Shown one piece after another: positions 47,268-59,100 of a stretch of DNA of 64,000 nucleotides. The notes beneath the pieces were generated by a model. That model did not search any database. It saw nothing but the letters and a program-made list of their open reading frames with translations, and was not told where the DNA came from. A program made the translations under genes and the position numbers. Every line of letters starts with the position of its first letter. The first letter of the stretch is position 1. The stretch spans positions 103,904,045-103,968,044 of the forward strand of contig JASDDO010000006.1 of assembly GCA_030015575.1 (NCBI GenBank), given 5' to 3'. The DNA comes from Agapanthus africanus (taxonomy: Eukaryota > Streptophyta > Magnoliopsida > Asparagales > Amaryllidaceae).

Positions 47268-50200
47268 TGTAACATTTCAAAAAAATAAAATATTATTTTT
47301 GGGAAATTTCATAATTTAATATTAATTTTTAATGAATATTTTAATAGTCGGTATAATTAAATACCGATAATTGGGGAAAAATTTTTGGGAAAAACTTATG
47401 GAAATTCTAAAATAGCTTATTTTGTGGAAATATGTCATTTGCAGTTTTTATGTTAGATATTACTATTATTTTGGTTAAAAATCGCGAAGTGGATTTTCGG
47501 CCTTTTGTGCAATTGTGCACATAACATTTTCCACACCTGTTACACTTGTTTCTTGTTTTGGTCATGGTGGCCTAGGATTGGACCATGCTTAGATGACCAT
47601 GGTGGGTTGAACCATTGATTAGGTTAATTGGGTTAATTAGTGGTTTGGTTTTGGTTAGGGTGATTAGGATGGGGTTGACTTGTGACTAGAGAGAGAGAGG
47701 TGGCTATAGGTTGTGTCACAATCCCTTTTCATTTCAAATCTTTTACTTATCTCTCTCACCTCTCTCCCCATAACACCACACCACACCATGATAAACCAGC
47801 TAAGGCAGCATCAGCAGCTGCTACACCACTCAATACAACAGCCCAACACATAACTTCAGCCCCATTTGCATCAGCAGCTACATCAGCCTATATCAACACA
47901 CCAGCCACCCTACAAGCTGCAACATCAGCTACACCAGCTCCTAACCCCCTTAGCCCAACACCTACACCATCAGTTCAGTTACCATCAGCCCCACACCTAT
48001 CATACATCAGCAGCTTCAGCCCAGGAAGTCAGCATCAGCTGCTGAAAGCAACAGCTACATCAACTGCTGCAACAACAGCTGATATGACACCTTAGCCCCA
48101 AACCCGCTCTACACCAGCTGCACCCTACACCCACCCCATATCAACCACAGCCCAACTCTTCTTCTGCTGCCTCACACACAGAATAACAAGAGAAAAAGGG
48201 AATTTCAAGCAACAGCAGCAGCCCAAACTAAACCCACAGCAACAAACTGCTGTTAAAAACAGCTTCACCCCCAATTTCTCCACCTCAACTGCTCCATCAG
48301 CCACCACAACACCATACTTCCTGCAGCAGCTTCAACAACCCAAACACCACCACAAATCTTTCCCACCACAACCTTTCCCACAACACCAAAACCACAAAAC
48401 TCACACAAAACCAGCATCAGAAACAATTGCAAGCAGCAGCATCAGCCAAGCAACACCATCAACTATAGCAGCAGTCCAGCAGCAGCACCACGCCCCTCCT
48501 TCCTTCATCTTCCCTTCTCCTACATTCTAGGACCCCCTGGAGGTATAATCTCGCATTCCAACTCAGTTCTTGCTTAGTTCTGGTTAAATAGCTGAAGTTA
48601 CTGTTTTATTTGTGACACTGTGCTAGTTTAGGCAAATTTGAGTGAAACTTGACCTAGTATTGGTTTTGATCGTTAGTATAACCTTATTAGATGTTTTTGA
48701 GACCATTGTAACCAATATAACCCCAGATCTCTAGTTAGTTACCAGAGTTATTCGACTTGGCGTATTTTAGCGTTTTTGTCGATTTTGAGACCTTTCTGAG
48801 ATCTGCTTTCACCCGGGGCCTCCTAGAGAAAAATTGACTTGGCAGAGAGCTGTGTAGGCACCCTGGAACCCCTACCCAAAGCCCTAGCCACCACCTCAAA
48901 GTCCCGGCCGCAATTTTTATCCCCCTGGCCGCAATTTACGGCCAGAGCAGTGTAAAACTGCATCGTTTTGCGTGCACAACCCTATTTCATGTAAAATTGA
49001 CCCCCGGTATATCTAGTTTTGACTGTTTCCTGTTAGGGTAAAATCTGGGTTCATTTTCATGAGTTGGTGTATGTTTTACGACGTGTTTTCGTATGGATTT
49101 TGATATTCGATGATTCGTATCTGTCGGGTGGCGTTTGGACGTCAACGATAGTGGTGATTGGCTGTTTTTGCACACAAGGTCACAGGTTTTTACCTATGGG
49201 CGTAGTGTGCACCATTTTGGGTTCCGATGTGATTTTTATGAGTTTTAGCATGTGATATCCTTATAGGTATTCCGCGTGGCGTCGAGGCGTTGGAGATGCA
49301 AACGGCGACATCGGCACCGGCACACATATCAATGTGAGTAGATTTAAATCTACGGGGAGAAGTCGGGTGGATGGCGTATAGCACCCCCGCAGTCCGTGGT
49401 GATGTGTACGGATGCGTATACACACCAACAATTTATTATTTGTTGTTGGGATTAATTATTGATGTTAAATTGATATTGGTATATTGGATTGGTGAAAAGT
49501 TACGAAACCATAGGGTAGTGGGTGCACTACACATACATGCACACATATGCATACTTGCATACATCCTCACTTCAGATATTCTTATGGGATTCGTCATGGA
49601 CATGTGTTCACTTGGATATGAGGCTATGTGTTTATTTCGGATTTGAGGATGATACATGGGATTGATATGAGTCGATGAGTTGATCTGAGATTATGATATC
49701 GGCGATATGACCTGTTATGATGGTAAAATTCATGATTTTGATACGTCTCGATAGTTTAGAGGATTTTAGGAATGATGGTGCCCTAGTAATGTGGCATATA
49801 TTTATTATGTGATCGACATGTGATTAGGTTATGAGATCGGAAATGATATGATACGACAAGATAATTATGATATGCCGCATTCGGCGATGCTTATTCTTTT
49901 GTGACGATATATGATGATGATTATCGAGTTGCTAGAGACTGTCGATCAGTAGTCAGGTCTTGATTATAGTGATGATGTTAGAATTGTACTAGACATAGGT
50001 CAGTACCCAGATGATGATAATTGATAAAGAGAATACTCGATGAATGATATGACAAATGTGATATTGACCCGTACCCAGATTGGGGAGGCCGTACGACGGA
50101 TTTACGTACGAGCTATATTTTGATGTTTGATCCGCCTATTTGACTTGGGAATAACCGATTATAGGGATACGGTATCGGATGTGATATGATCGAGGCGGGA

Positions 50201-51923
50201 TCACCGACTATATATGTGTGTATATATATATGTATCGACTCAGAGGTTAGGCGGTTTCCCTTACCTACTGTTAGCCTTAGCTCAGCCTTATAGTGGTGTA
50301 GCTGTATGACCTTTATGACATTAGATGCAGTTTAGCGATCATGGTGTTCAGTTTTTCAGCTCCCGCATATTATTATTGTTGCTCTGCATCGCATACTGTT
50401 ATGATTCATATTCTATTATTGATATCATGCCGCTAGGACACCAGCACCATTACCGATGATGCGTATGTACCACGTACACTTATTTGCTGTCGCACACACA
50501 TCTTCATCGGTAATTGCCATGTCACGTACACTTAGAGAATATTATTGCCTGATTTAGCTTGTTAGCTAGTAGTGACATGATATTAGTGTACTTGCCATGT
50601 ATACCATCTTGACATTGTAGTTATTACTTGTCACTTCATGCATCCTGTTATCCACTATATGCTGCATTCATGGATTCTCATGCTTATATTCATGATTTCA
50701 CATGCTATTGATGATTTGGATTCGAGTTTCCATGAGATTTTCTGGAATTGGAGGAAAACCGCAACACATATATATATTGCTTTCTCTCTTTTTAAATAAA
50801 TGCGGTTTTTCCATGATGTATGAGTCATCCACCATGAGTTTTGCAGATGGATTTCGAGACCCGATTCGAGGAGGCGGATGAACCGTTTCGGGTACATGGT
50901 GGGCCCGGTGCGGTACCCCGGGGAAAGAAGATCGCAGGAGATGGCGTTGAGCCTGGCAGGGGAGCACGACCGACCGATGATATTACCCGACACGTCGGAT
51001 ATCCGGAGGATACCGCCGTAGTCATGAGATGGATGGTAGGGGCCGATCTGGACTGACGACGCCCTGGATATTATGATTGAGACAGTGAGATTTGAGATAT
51101 TGAGCTACAGAGATTGTGATACAGAGATATCGAGACATTGAGAGTTATGATTTGTGCCGATGCTAGGCACTGTTTTATGCTGATTTCATCGTGATACATC
51201 ATTTTAAAAATACAGAAATCTCACAAAGTTTCAAAAGCAGTTTTCTTCAGTACATGTATTCTTTTTCATGCATTCATATGATATATTGCCACCTGATGCA
51301 CTGGCACAGACACATGGGTTTACACTGGGGTTAGATATTTATACTAGCCATGGTTAGAGATTGCTGGTTATTGATATTTGAGGATTATATATTGATCTTA
51401 TGACCTAGGATTGCGTCATACATGCGATTTTCTGTTCGTAGATCTTTTTCTACTCACGAGTTGGCAACTCACCCCCGTTGTGCCCCAGTTTCTTGCAGGT
51501 GTTGCCGTACGGATTCATTACGGCTTTGCGGGCACTGTACCTTTCGGGTGACTTGCTAGTAGGTGGGTTTATTGTATCTTACCCATCATTATACCTTGTA
51601 TATTATATTTCAGTTGTATCTAGAATTTCCATCAACCAAACTTGTACTTATTTGAGATAGAGACCAGTGATGTATATTCTTTCGACCTTAGAGCCCCGTG
51701 TTATATTTCCATGGGTTCTTGCTGGTTGAGTTTTATTTCTGTTGTGATCCTCGCCTTTAGGCGTTGTATATTATGTGCATACAGATTGTTTGATATGGTT
51801 CTTCCTATTCTCTACTACTTCTCTTGGTTTGGATTTCTGGGTTTCGGCTTACTTAGAGTACGTATGCCTTGAGACGTTCGTAGTCTAAGTGCCGGTCATA
51901 TTCCGTACTTTCGGGTCGTGACA
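47268..51923 (+). mobile_element. Element G: solo LTR of the A/D family
   Basis: A single 4656-bp LTR from TGTAACATTTC to GGGTCGTGACA in plus orientation, with no primer site or polypurine tract next to it. It interrupts LTR D. The flanking 5 bases are GGTTT and AGTTT, a probable duplication with one change. It has the usual landmarks: GTGAGT and GTAGATTTAAATCTAC (49334-49353), GGCCGC palindrome (48926-48944), stem-loop (50449-50514), CpG-rich block (50840-51060) and box (51458-51484). It differs from A in a long CAG/CCA-rich leader (47780-48530). Solo LTRs arise by recombination between the two LTRs of one element. Confidence 0.9.
50449..50514 (+). other. LTR stem-loop, copy in solo LTR G
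   Basis: ATTACCGATGA (50449-50459) pairs with TCATCGGTAAT (50504-50514). Compared with A, one T-A pair has become C-G on both sides. The loop contains CACGTACAC and CACACACA. Confidence 0.75.
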
Positions 51924-52124
51924 AGTTTTGAGTTGATTTTCATGGTGTTTTGGGGGGGTTTGAAGATGGAGTAGGAGAGAGGAGCAGCAACAGCAGCAAC
52001 TAGGGAAGAGCGAGAGAGGAAATGAGGGAATAATGATGGGGGGATGGTTCAAAACAAGGGTTGACCCCTCACCCACTCTTTCTCTCTCTTTCCAACTCCT
52101 CACTATTCTAATCATATCCTTTTT
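51924..52124 (-). repeat. LTR of element D, segment 3
   Basis: A 201-bp piece of LTR D between solo LTR G and CACTA element H. It matches the CT-rich leader of A (about 2780-2980) in reverse complement, with GCAGCAACAGCAGCAAC corresponding to the CTG run of A. Confidence 0.85.
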
Positions 52125-52138
52125 CACTACTACAAATA

Positions 52139-52720
52139 AGGGTTGCCCCTACGGATTTATCGGTAGGGGCAACCCACTGCCCCTACGGATATGTACGTAG
52201 GGGCGAAAAAAGACCCCGTAGGTGCAAAGGCCGCAGGTGCAAGTTGAGGCCCTGAACTTGCCCCGACGTGCAAATTAGAGCCCCTACGGATATATCGGTA
52301 GGTGTTATAGCCCCTACGGAGTACCCCGTAGGGGTAATCAAATCATATATGTATTTTTTTTTGGATATATTGTATATATCTACGGATAACTCCGTAGGTC
52401 CTTGTTCTACCCCTACGGATAGCTCCGTAGGGGATAGAAAGTGGCCCCTACGGATAGGTCCGTAGGGGCCTTCCCAACACCCTGCACTGAGATCAGGGGG
52501 GAAAATATCAGGAAACCTGATATTTTGCCCCTACGGATAAATTCGTAGGGGATAAACGGTTGCCCCTACGGACATATCCGTAGGGGCACTCTCAACATCC
52601 TGCACTGATATAAGGTGGGAAAATATCAGGTTTCCTGATAGTTTGCCCCTACGGATATGCCCGTAGGGGCAACATATATACCTACGGCTTAATCCGTAGG
52701 TACATATTGTCTGTATTTTT
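52139..52720. repeat. Left subterminal palindrome array of element H
   Basis: About ten near-palindromic units of the form CCCCTACGGAT, two to four variable bases, then ATCCGTAGGGG. Two of the spacers hold a second palindrome, AAAATATCAGG with CCTGATATTTT (about 52502-52530 and 52619-52645), showing local duplication of about 115 bp. Such arrays are the binding sites of TNPA-type proteins in CACTA elements. Confidence 0.85.
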
Positions 52721-52951
52721 TTTTTAAAAATGGGCTGCTAGATTTTTTCCCGCCCTGTGCACAATACTATATACATCAATCAAATCATATATTGCAGTAT
52801 TCATAATCACATCTCACGCATATATATAATATACAAAAGAAACCCAAAAACTGAATATGATATAAATACAAACTAATATCAATATCGTTTCAAAATGTAG
52901 TACAATGTGATATAAATACATGTTTCAAAAAATAAGAAACAAAAAGCTACC
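52721..52951. other. AT-rich 3' region of the TNPA-like gene in H
   Basis: Nothing coding is visible. By position it is the 3' untranslated region of the minus-strand TNPA-like gene. Confidence 0.4.
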
Positions 52952-55900
52952 CTAGTTCGGTCCAGCTCCACCTCCGAATAACGTTAGAATAACGCGCGCC
53001 TGCTCCTCGGTCAATACACTCTACAATGCTACATATAAGGGAGTCTGAGCGGCATGTGGACCTGGCGATGTGGTCTGCGCATCCGTCGTCGAGGTAGTCG
53101 CATGCGGAGCCGCGACTGCGGGAGTCTGAGTGGGCGGTGGAGCTACAGGAGCTGTCTGCGGAACCGCAGCCGATGTAGTGGCTTGCGGAGCCGCAGCCGA
53201 AGGAGATGCATGTGGAGACTCGGCCGATCTACCCTGTCGCGTCTGGACATAACGTGTGTAAGAAGCGTGTAAGAACTGTGTATTATTCGAATTCGTTTCA
53301 TTATTAAGTTATTTCGAAACCCTGTTTGGATATCTAGTTTGGAAAAGCGTTGTTTATTTTAATTACATATGTATGTATGATTAATCAGACTTAAGTCTAA
53401 AACCAAATAAACTCAAGCTACGTACTAATTATGGATATGTTGATATGTATATAATATGAAATGATATTTTACTATAAAGTAGTATACATACCAGCATCTC
53501 CTTCAACTCCTGAACGGTGGCCCTCAAGCTATCCAGTTCCTGATGGACATGCCGGTCACTGGAGACGGAGGAAGTAACCGCCGGTGTGGAGTCCAACCTC
53601 ATATGGGCCCTGCTAGGGCCCAATCCCCGGCCTCTCTCCCAACCTCCGTGGTGCCCTCCGTGTGCGGCGTCCAGAACTGGGGTCAGCAGCCTCGGATCGT
53701 TCTGTCCGGTAAAATCGATCCCTGAGGCCTGGGCCTGCTCAACCACCCGCTCCTACACCCACATTAAGCAGTAAAGTATAAGTATAAAATTTAAACTTGA
53801 ACCTTCAAAAACTAAAATTTCAAATTCGGGTAGAAAAAATATTAACACTTACGCAGTACTCCTGGGTAGTGATGTCGGGACATCGAAGCTCGCCTGTGGT
53901 GGGATCTGTCGAGGTGCCGTGGACGGCAAGATATGCGGACATCACGCTCGGTGTACCACCTGACGCCACGGTCCGAGATGTCTGCAAAATTAGAAAGTAA
54001 CTCTTAATATTAGAAATATTAGAGAATAACTCTTAATATTGCAGAATATTAGAGAATAACTCTTAATTTACCGATAACTCCATGGCTCGAGTAATGTTCC
54101 TCGAGCCACCTGTGTAAGTGGGGCGACCCATCTTCGCCGACTTCCTATTCTCCGTATTCTGAGAGGCCTGTTTCTGCACAACGCATTAACATTTAGTTTT
54201 CTAATTAAGAAACACAAATAAATAAATTATGTCATAAATAATGAATTAAATTTAAAACACTTACTTGTTTGCGTTCGGAGTCGAAATAAGCGCACAATAG
54301 AGGCCATGTCTCTACGTCGACTCTCGCAAACGCCGGAGTAGATAGGAGGGCCGCTCTCTCTGCCTCGGGGGTCGCTATCCACAAGGAGTAGCAGTCGGCC
54401 TTCAGCCCATTCCTGTTGTATCGGACCTTGGCCTGCATGTTCTTCATCAGGCCATTGTACAGAGCATGAAGGTCGAGCACCCTCCCCGGGTGATCAGGGT
54501 CGGCTACAGGCTGAAAATCGTAATCCAACTGAAAATACAAAAAAAAACATTGTTATTAGATTGCAAGTGTTAATAATAAATATATTGGATAGATCAAATG
54601 AAAATATATATTAATACATACCCGAGCCTGTTCAAAGAAGAGGGCGAATGAGCGCTGGTGCTGCTCGCCCCACTCAACGTGAAGTGGATAGTTCTTCACG
54701 ATCCGGCTCTCGTCCACCAAATACCGGCCGAACCTCTCGGCATGAGGACCGGTATAGCGAAAGTCAAGGGTAAAAAATAGGGGGAATGCTGCCTCCCCCC
54801 TAGCTCTATCAGGGCTCAGCCTATGGGACTGATTCGGGCCTCGAGTCCCCCTCTGGGGATGGAGAGGCCCTGCGTCTGCACGAAATATCAAGAAAATCAA
54901 TAATAAGACAAAGTTGTATTAAGAAATCAAGGTTAAACAGCAATTCAAGTGTGATATATACCTCCGGTGAATAGCGCACGAGCCTGGGCCCGAGCAACAG
55001 CACGAGCGGGACGATAGTTCCTCCGGTGAGGAACAACCGGGTTCCCGGACCCGGACGCATCCCCTCCAACTATAAAATAAACATCGACGCTAGAAGTTCA
55101 TATTTATTCTATAGAGCATATGTAAAATAAATAAATATTTTAAATTTATTCATACTAACCTGCAGACGATGCGGAGGGTATGGAAGCGGCAGGAGTGGCC
55201 CCTGTGGAAGGTGTGGACGCACCACCTATAATTAAACAATTAAAAATAGATTTTATAAGTAATTGCAAAAAGAATGTGTAGATCAATAATATAACGTTCT
55301 AAATCAATATGCATGCACTATAATACATATAAACATACCCGCAGGTGCGGTAGTGTCACCACCTACAGCTAGACAATAATAAAAATTGCTAAGTAAGAGC
55401 AAAAGGAATGTGTATATTTATGATATAGCATTCTAAATCAATATACATACACAATATGATATATAAACATACCTGGAGGAGCGGGGGTGGCCTCTGTCCC
55501 AGATGTGGACGCAGGACCAACAACTAGACAATTAAAAATAGATTTTATAAGTAATTGCAAAAAGAATGTGTAGATCAATAATATAACGTTCTAAATCAAT
55601 ATGCATGCACTATAGGACATATAAACATACCCGCAGGTGCGGTGGTGTCACCACCTACAGCTAGACAATAATAAAAATTGCTAAGTAAGAGCAAAAGGAA
55701 TGTGTATATTTATGATATAGCATTCTAAATCAATATACATACACTATATGATATATAATCATACCTGGAGGAGCGGGGGTGGCCTCTGTCCCAGATGTGG
55801 ACGCAGGACCAACAACTAGACAATCAAATATTGACAATATAAGTAATTTTGACATAAACATGCATGAATATCTGTAATATTACATTGAAAATGGATATGC

Positions 55901-56086
55901 GTGCAGTATACCTAGAGGTGTGTCAAAATCCACACGGAAAGAGGCATCCGAAGGGGTCTCCGATCTGGGTGCAAGACTGGCCCTCTGAAGCTCCCTACGG
56001 AGCTCTCCGGGCGGCAGAACCGCTCTGCCTCTGCCTCTGCCTCTGCCGCGGCTGGAGCTCCTGCCGCCCCTCGCTGCTCCCGACAT
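52952..56086 (-). pseudogene. TNPA/Ptta-like gene of element H (about 13 exons, one in-frame stop)
   Basis: Coding blocks separated by GT...AG introns run leftward from ATG 56086 (MSGAARGGRSSSRGRGRGRG). Approximate exons are 56086-55911, 55818-55768, 55661-55632, 55526-55476, 55369-55340, 55227-55160, 55072-54962, 54872-54624, 54530-54263, 54177-54073, 53981-53853, 53749-53493 and about 53250-52952. The block with SQNTENRKSAKMGRPT and a later EELDSLRATVQELKEML-like helix fits the plant transposase family Ptta/En-Spm (Transposase_24), the TNPA-like DNA-binding partner. A TAG at 53021-53023 interrupts the last exon before a plausible C-terminus (LTEEQARVILTLFGGG). Exon borders are inferred from splice signals only. 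Confidence 0.7.
55236..55819 (-). repeat. 292-bp tandem duplication of two small exons in H
   Basis: The segment 55236-55527 is repeated at 55528-55819 with few changes. Each copy has one 51-bp exon (VVGPASTSGTEATPAPP) and one 30-bp exon (AVGGDTTAPA) with their introns. Both exon lengths are multiples of three, so the duplication lengthens a Pro/Ala/Thr-rich linker without shifting the frame. Confidence 0.85.
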
Positions 56087-56189
56087 CGTCATCAAATCTA
56101 GATAAACGGTCCGTGGACGCATTAGACAATCATTAAAAGTATTGACTATATATGATCTAGAGCGTAAAATGTGAAGTAATAATATAACA

Positions 56190-59100
56190 TTACTGATAAC
56201 CTTTTTCGTTTCGTGGGCGCATCATACATATCTACTTGGATTTCATCGTCGATGTCATTTCTAACCCACGTAACTTCATGATCGGTCGAATACAACCCGT
56301 CCTTCGAAACAGACGGTCGGAGCACTTTAAGCCTTCTCTCTTCTTCATCCTCATCGCTGTCCTCGTATTCTGGGACATCGTAGACATCTCTAGGTTTCCA
56401 TCGGCATACAACACTCCACCCCGGATGCTTCAAACACTGTGAGTAGTATACTTGGAACGCTTGGTTCGGAAAGATAAATGGATCGTCCTGACCGTAAAAT
56501 CGAAGTGTGTTCACACTGGTCAATCCATATTCATCTTTCCAAGTCCCAAGACTGCTTCTCCACCTGTCTGTATCGGTTCGCGGATCGTACCAAGTACAGT
56601 GGAATATATAAAAGGGTTCTGATCGTCCGGGATAGTGGATGCCGAGTATACAATTTAAGTACCCATAGTAAATCACACCGTCCGATCCTACCGTCGCAAT
56701 CCCACTATTCTGAGTGATTCTAGATGTTTCTATGTCCTTAACTTCGAATTTGTATCCAAGGACACCAAATCCTTTGTAATATGCAACCTCCATACTAGGA
56801 AATTGAGCTAAACATCTTGAATCACTCTCAAATGATGCAGACAAGTTCGGATCGTGGATCTAACAAAACAAATTTTACGATAAATACATAACGATACAAG
56901 TTTAGATTAAAACTGATAGAAATAAAATGTAATTCGAATAACTTACATGCTCTGTGACCCAATCAAAAAAATTATCCTGATGGTATTTTTCCAAACGCTC
57001 TTCGTTCCAATCAGGATGCCCCTCACGCACCTCGTTAAAATGAGTTCTGTTTTCGACAAATAATTGTGACATTAATATTATATCATTTCATACACACACA
57101 AACACATATATAACAATTAATCCAAAAGAACTTACTCTCTAATTTGTTCAAGACATGCGCAATTAAGCAAGATAAACCGGTATATCTTGTTGATAAACAT
57201 AGTGTCTACCCTCTTATACTCGGCTTTACCATATGGCCCGTCTTGAATTCTTCGTGGTCGGTTAAGCCTTGTCTCAATGTTCTCGTCCAAATAGCGGGAA
57301 CAAAATGTGGTTGCTTCATCAAGAAGATAACCTTGCATGATAGAACCCTCTGGTCGATTTTTATTGCGTATATACTTCTTAAGAGTGTAAAGGTACCTAA
57401 TGAGAATATGTTGAATAAATAAACACGGGCATACAGGACAAAAATAAATTTATAAATTGCGCGAAACGAAAAATTACACGTACCTCTCGACGGGATACAT
57501 CCATCGATATTGTACCGGTCCGGCTAACTTCGCCTCAGTTGCATGATGAACCGTCAAGTGTATTATGATATCGAAGAATGACGGTGGGAAAATACGCTCA
57601 AACTTGCAAAGTATCAACGCAATAGAATTTTCTAGTTTATCCAACGTCGCAACCTCCAGTGTTTTAGCACACAACTCCCTGAAAAAACAACATAGGTCGT
57701 TGATTACTAGACCAACCGAGTCGGGGAGAGAAGTCCTGAGGGATAATGGAAGAAGGTGCTCCACGATAACATGGTGATCATGACTTTTCAGCCCATCGAT
57801 TTTGCCCATCACAATTTTTATTTTCTTCCTGAATGATCCTGAGAAACCTGTGGGGACTTTCAAATCATGCAACACCTGCAGGAATCTTTTCTTCTCCGGT
57901 TGTGACATATGATAAGCGGCATTGGGAAGTACAAACTTGCCCGGTTTAGCCGCTACCGGTTTAGGGTGCAGTTCACTTCTTATTCCCCACTCTTGTAGAT
58001 CCATCCGGGCATTCATGTTGTCTTTCGATTTCCCGTCTTTACACAGAAGCAAGTTAAGTATGTGCTCTGATACTCCCTTCTCTATATGCATGACGTCCAG
58101 ACAATGACGCACTGAATTTGTAGACCAGTACGGAAGCTCGAAGAAAATGCTTAACTTGTTCCAATATTGTGGTTTGACTTGTCTCGTCGGATCTATCCCG
58201 AAGGTCACGTTATTGTAACCATCCCATTTAGCAGTCACGTCCTCTCCGGACAATGGGGATGGAGGCCCAAGAAGCTCCTGATGACCATCAAAGTGAACCG
58301 TGTCTAACCTATAGGGGTGGTCTGGAGGCAGAAAACGTTGATGGCCGCAATAACAAACTTTCCTGCTAAAATTCAAAAATTTTGATGTTGTGTGTTCATG
58401 GCAATGAGGACATGCTTTGTGACCATGTACGGACCAACCTGATAGCATTCCATACACAGAAAAGTCATTAATTGTCCACATTAAAGCCGCACGCAGTATG
58501 AAGGTTTTATTTGTGTTTGAATCATATGTCTCTACACCATCAATGAACAAAGTTTTCAGCTCCTCGATCAGAGGTCGGAGATAGACGTCGATATTGTTCC
58601 CCGGTGAGTTTGGTCCGTCGATAAGAAGAGGCATCATAAAGTATGATTGGTCCATAGCCAACCAAGGCGACAGATTATAAATTATCATTACAACGGGCCA
58701 TGTACTGTGACTTCCAGCCATATAGTTGAATGGGCAGAAGCCATCGGCAGCCAGTCCGAGCCGGACATTGCGAGGATCGCTACTGAATATTGCGTGCCTC
58801 CTATCGAAATCCTTCCATGCCGGTGAATCTCTTGGATGGCTCATTTTTCCATTTTCGCTTGGAGGAGCACGGTGATGCCAAATCATTACCTCGGCTGTTT
58901 TCTTGCACCTGAATAGCCTCTGTAGCCTCTGTGTTATGGGAAAATATCGTGCTATCTTCACAGGTATATCAGGCTTCTTATCAGAATCTTAAGGCTTATA
59001 CCTGGCCTCTCCGCATGTTGGACACTCTTTCAAATCTGAATTCTCTTTCCGGTACAACACGCAATTTTTAGGACATGCTTGAATCTTCTCGCACTTTAGA

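Noticed and set aside
47682-48095. 137-codon ORF in LTR G rich in Ala, Thr, Ser and Pro
   Set aside because: It runs through a CAG/CCA-rich leader; relatives A and D have no matching frame, so it is repeat-driven.
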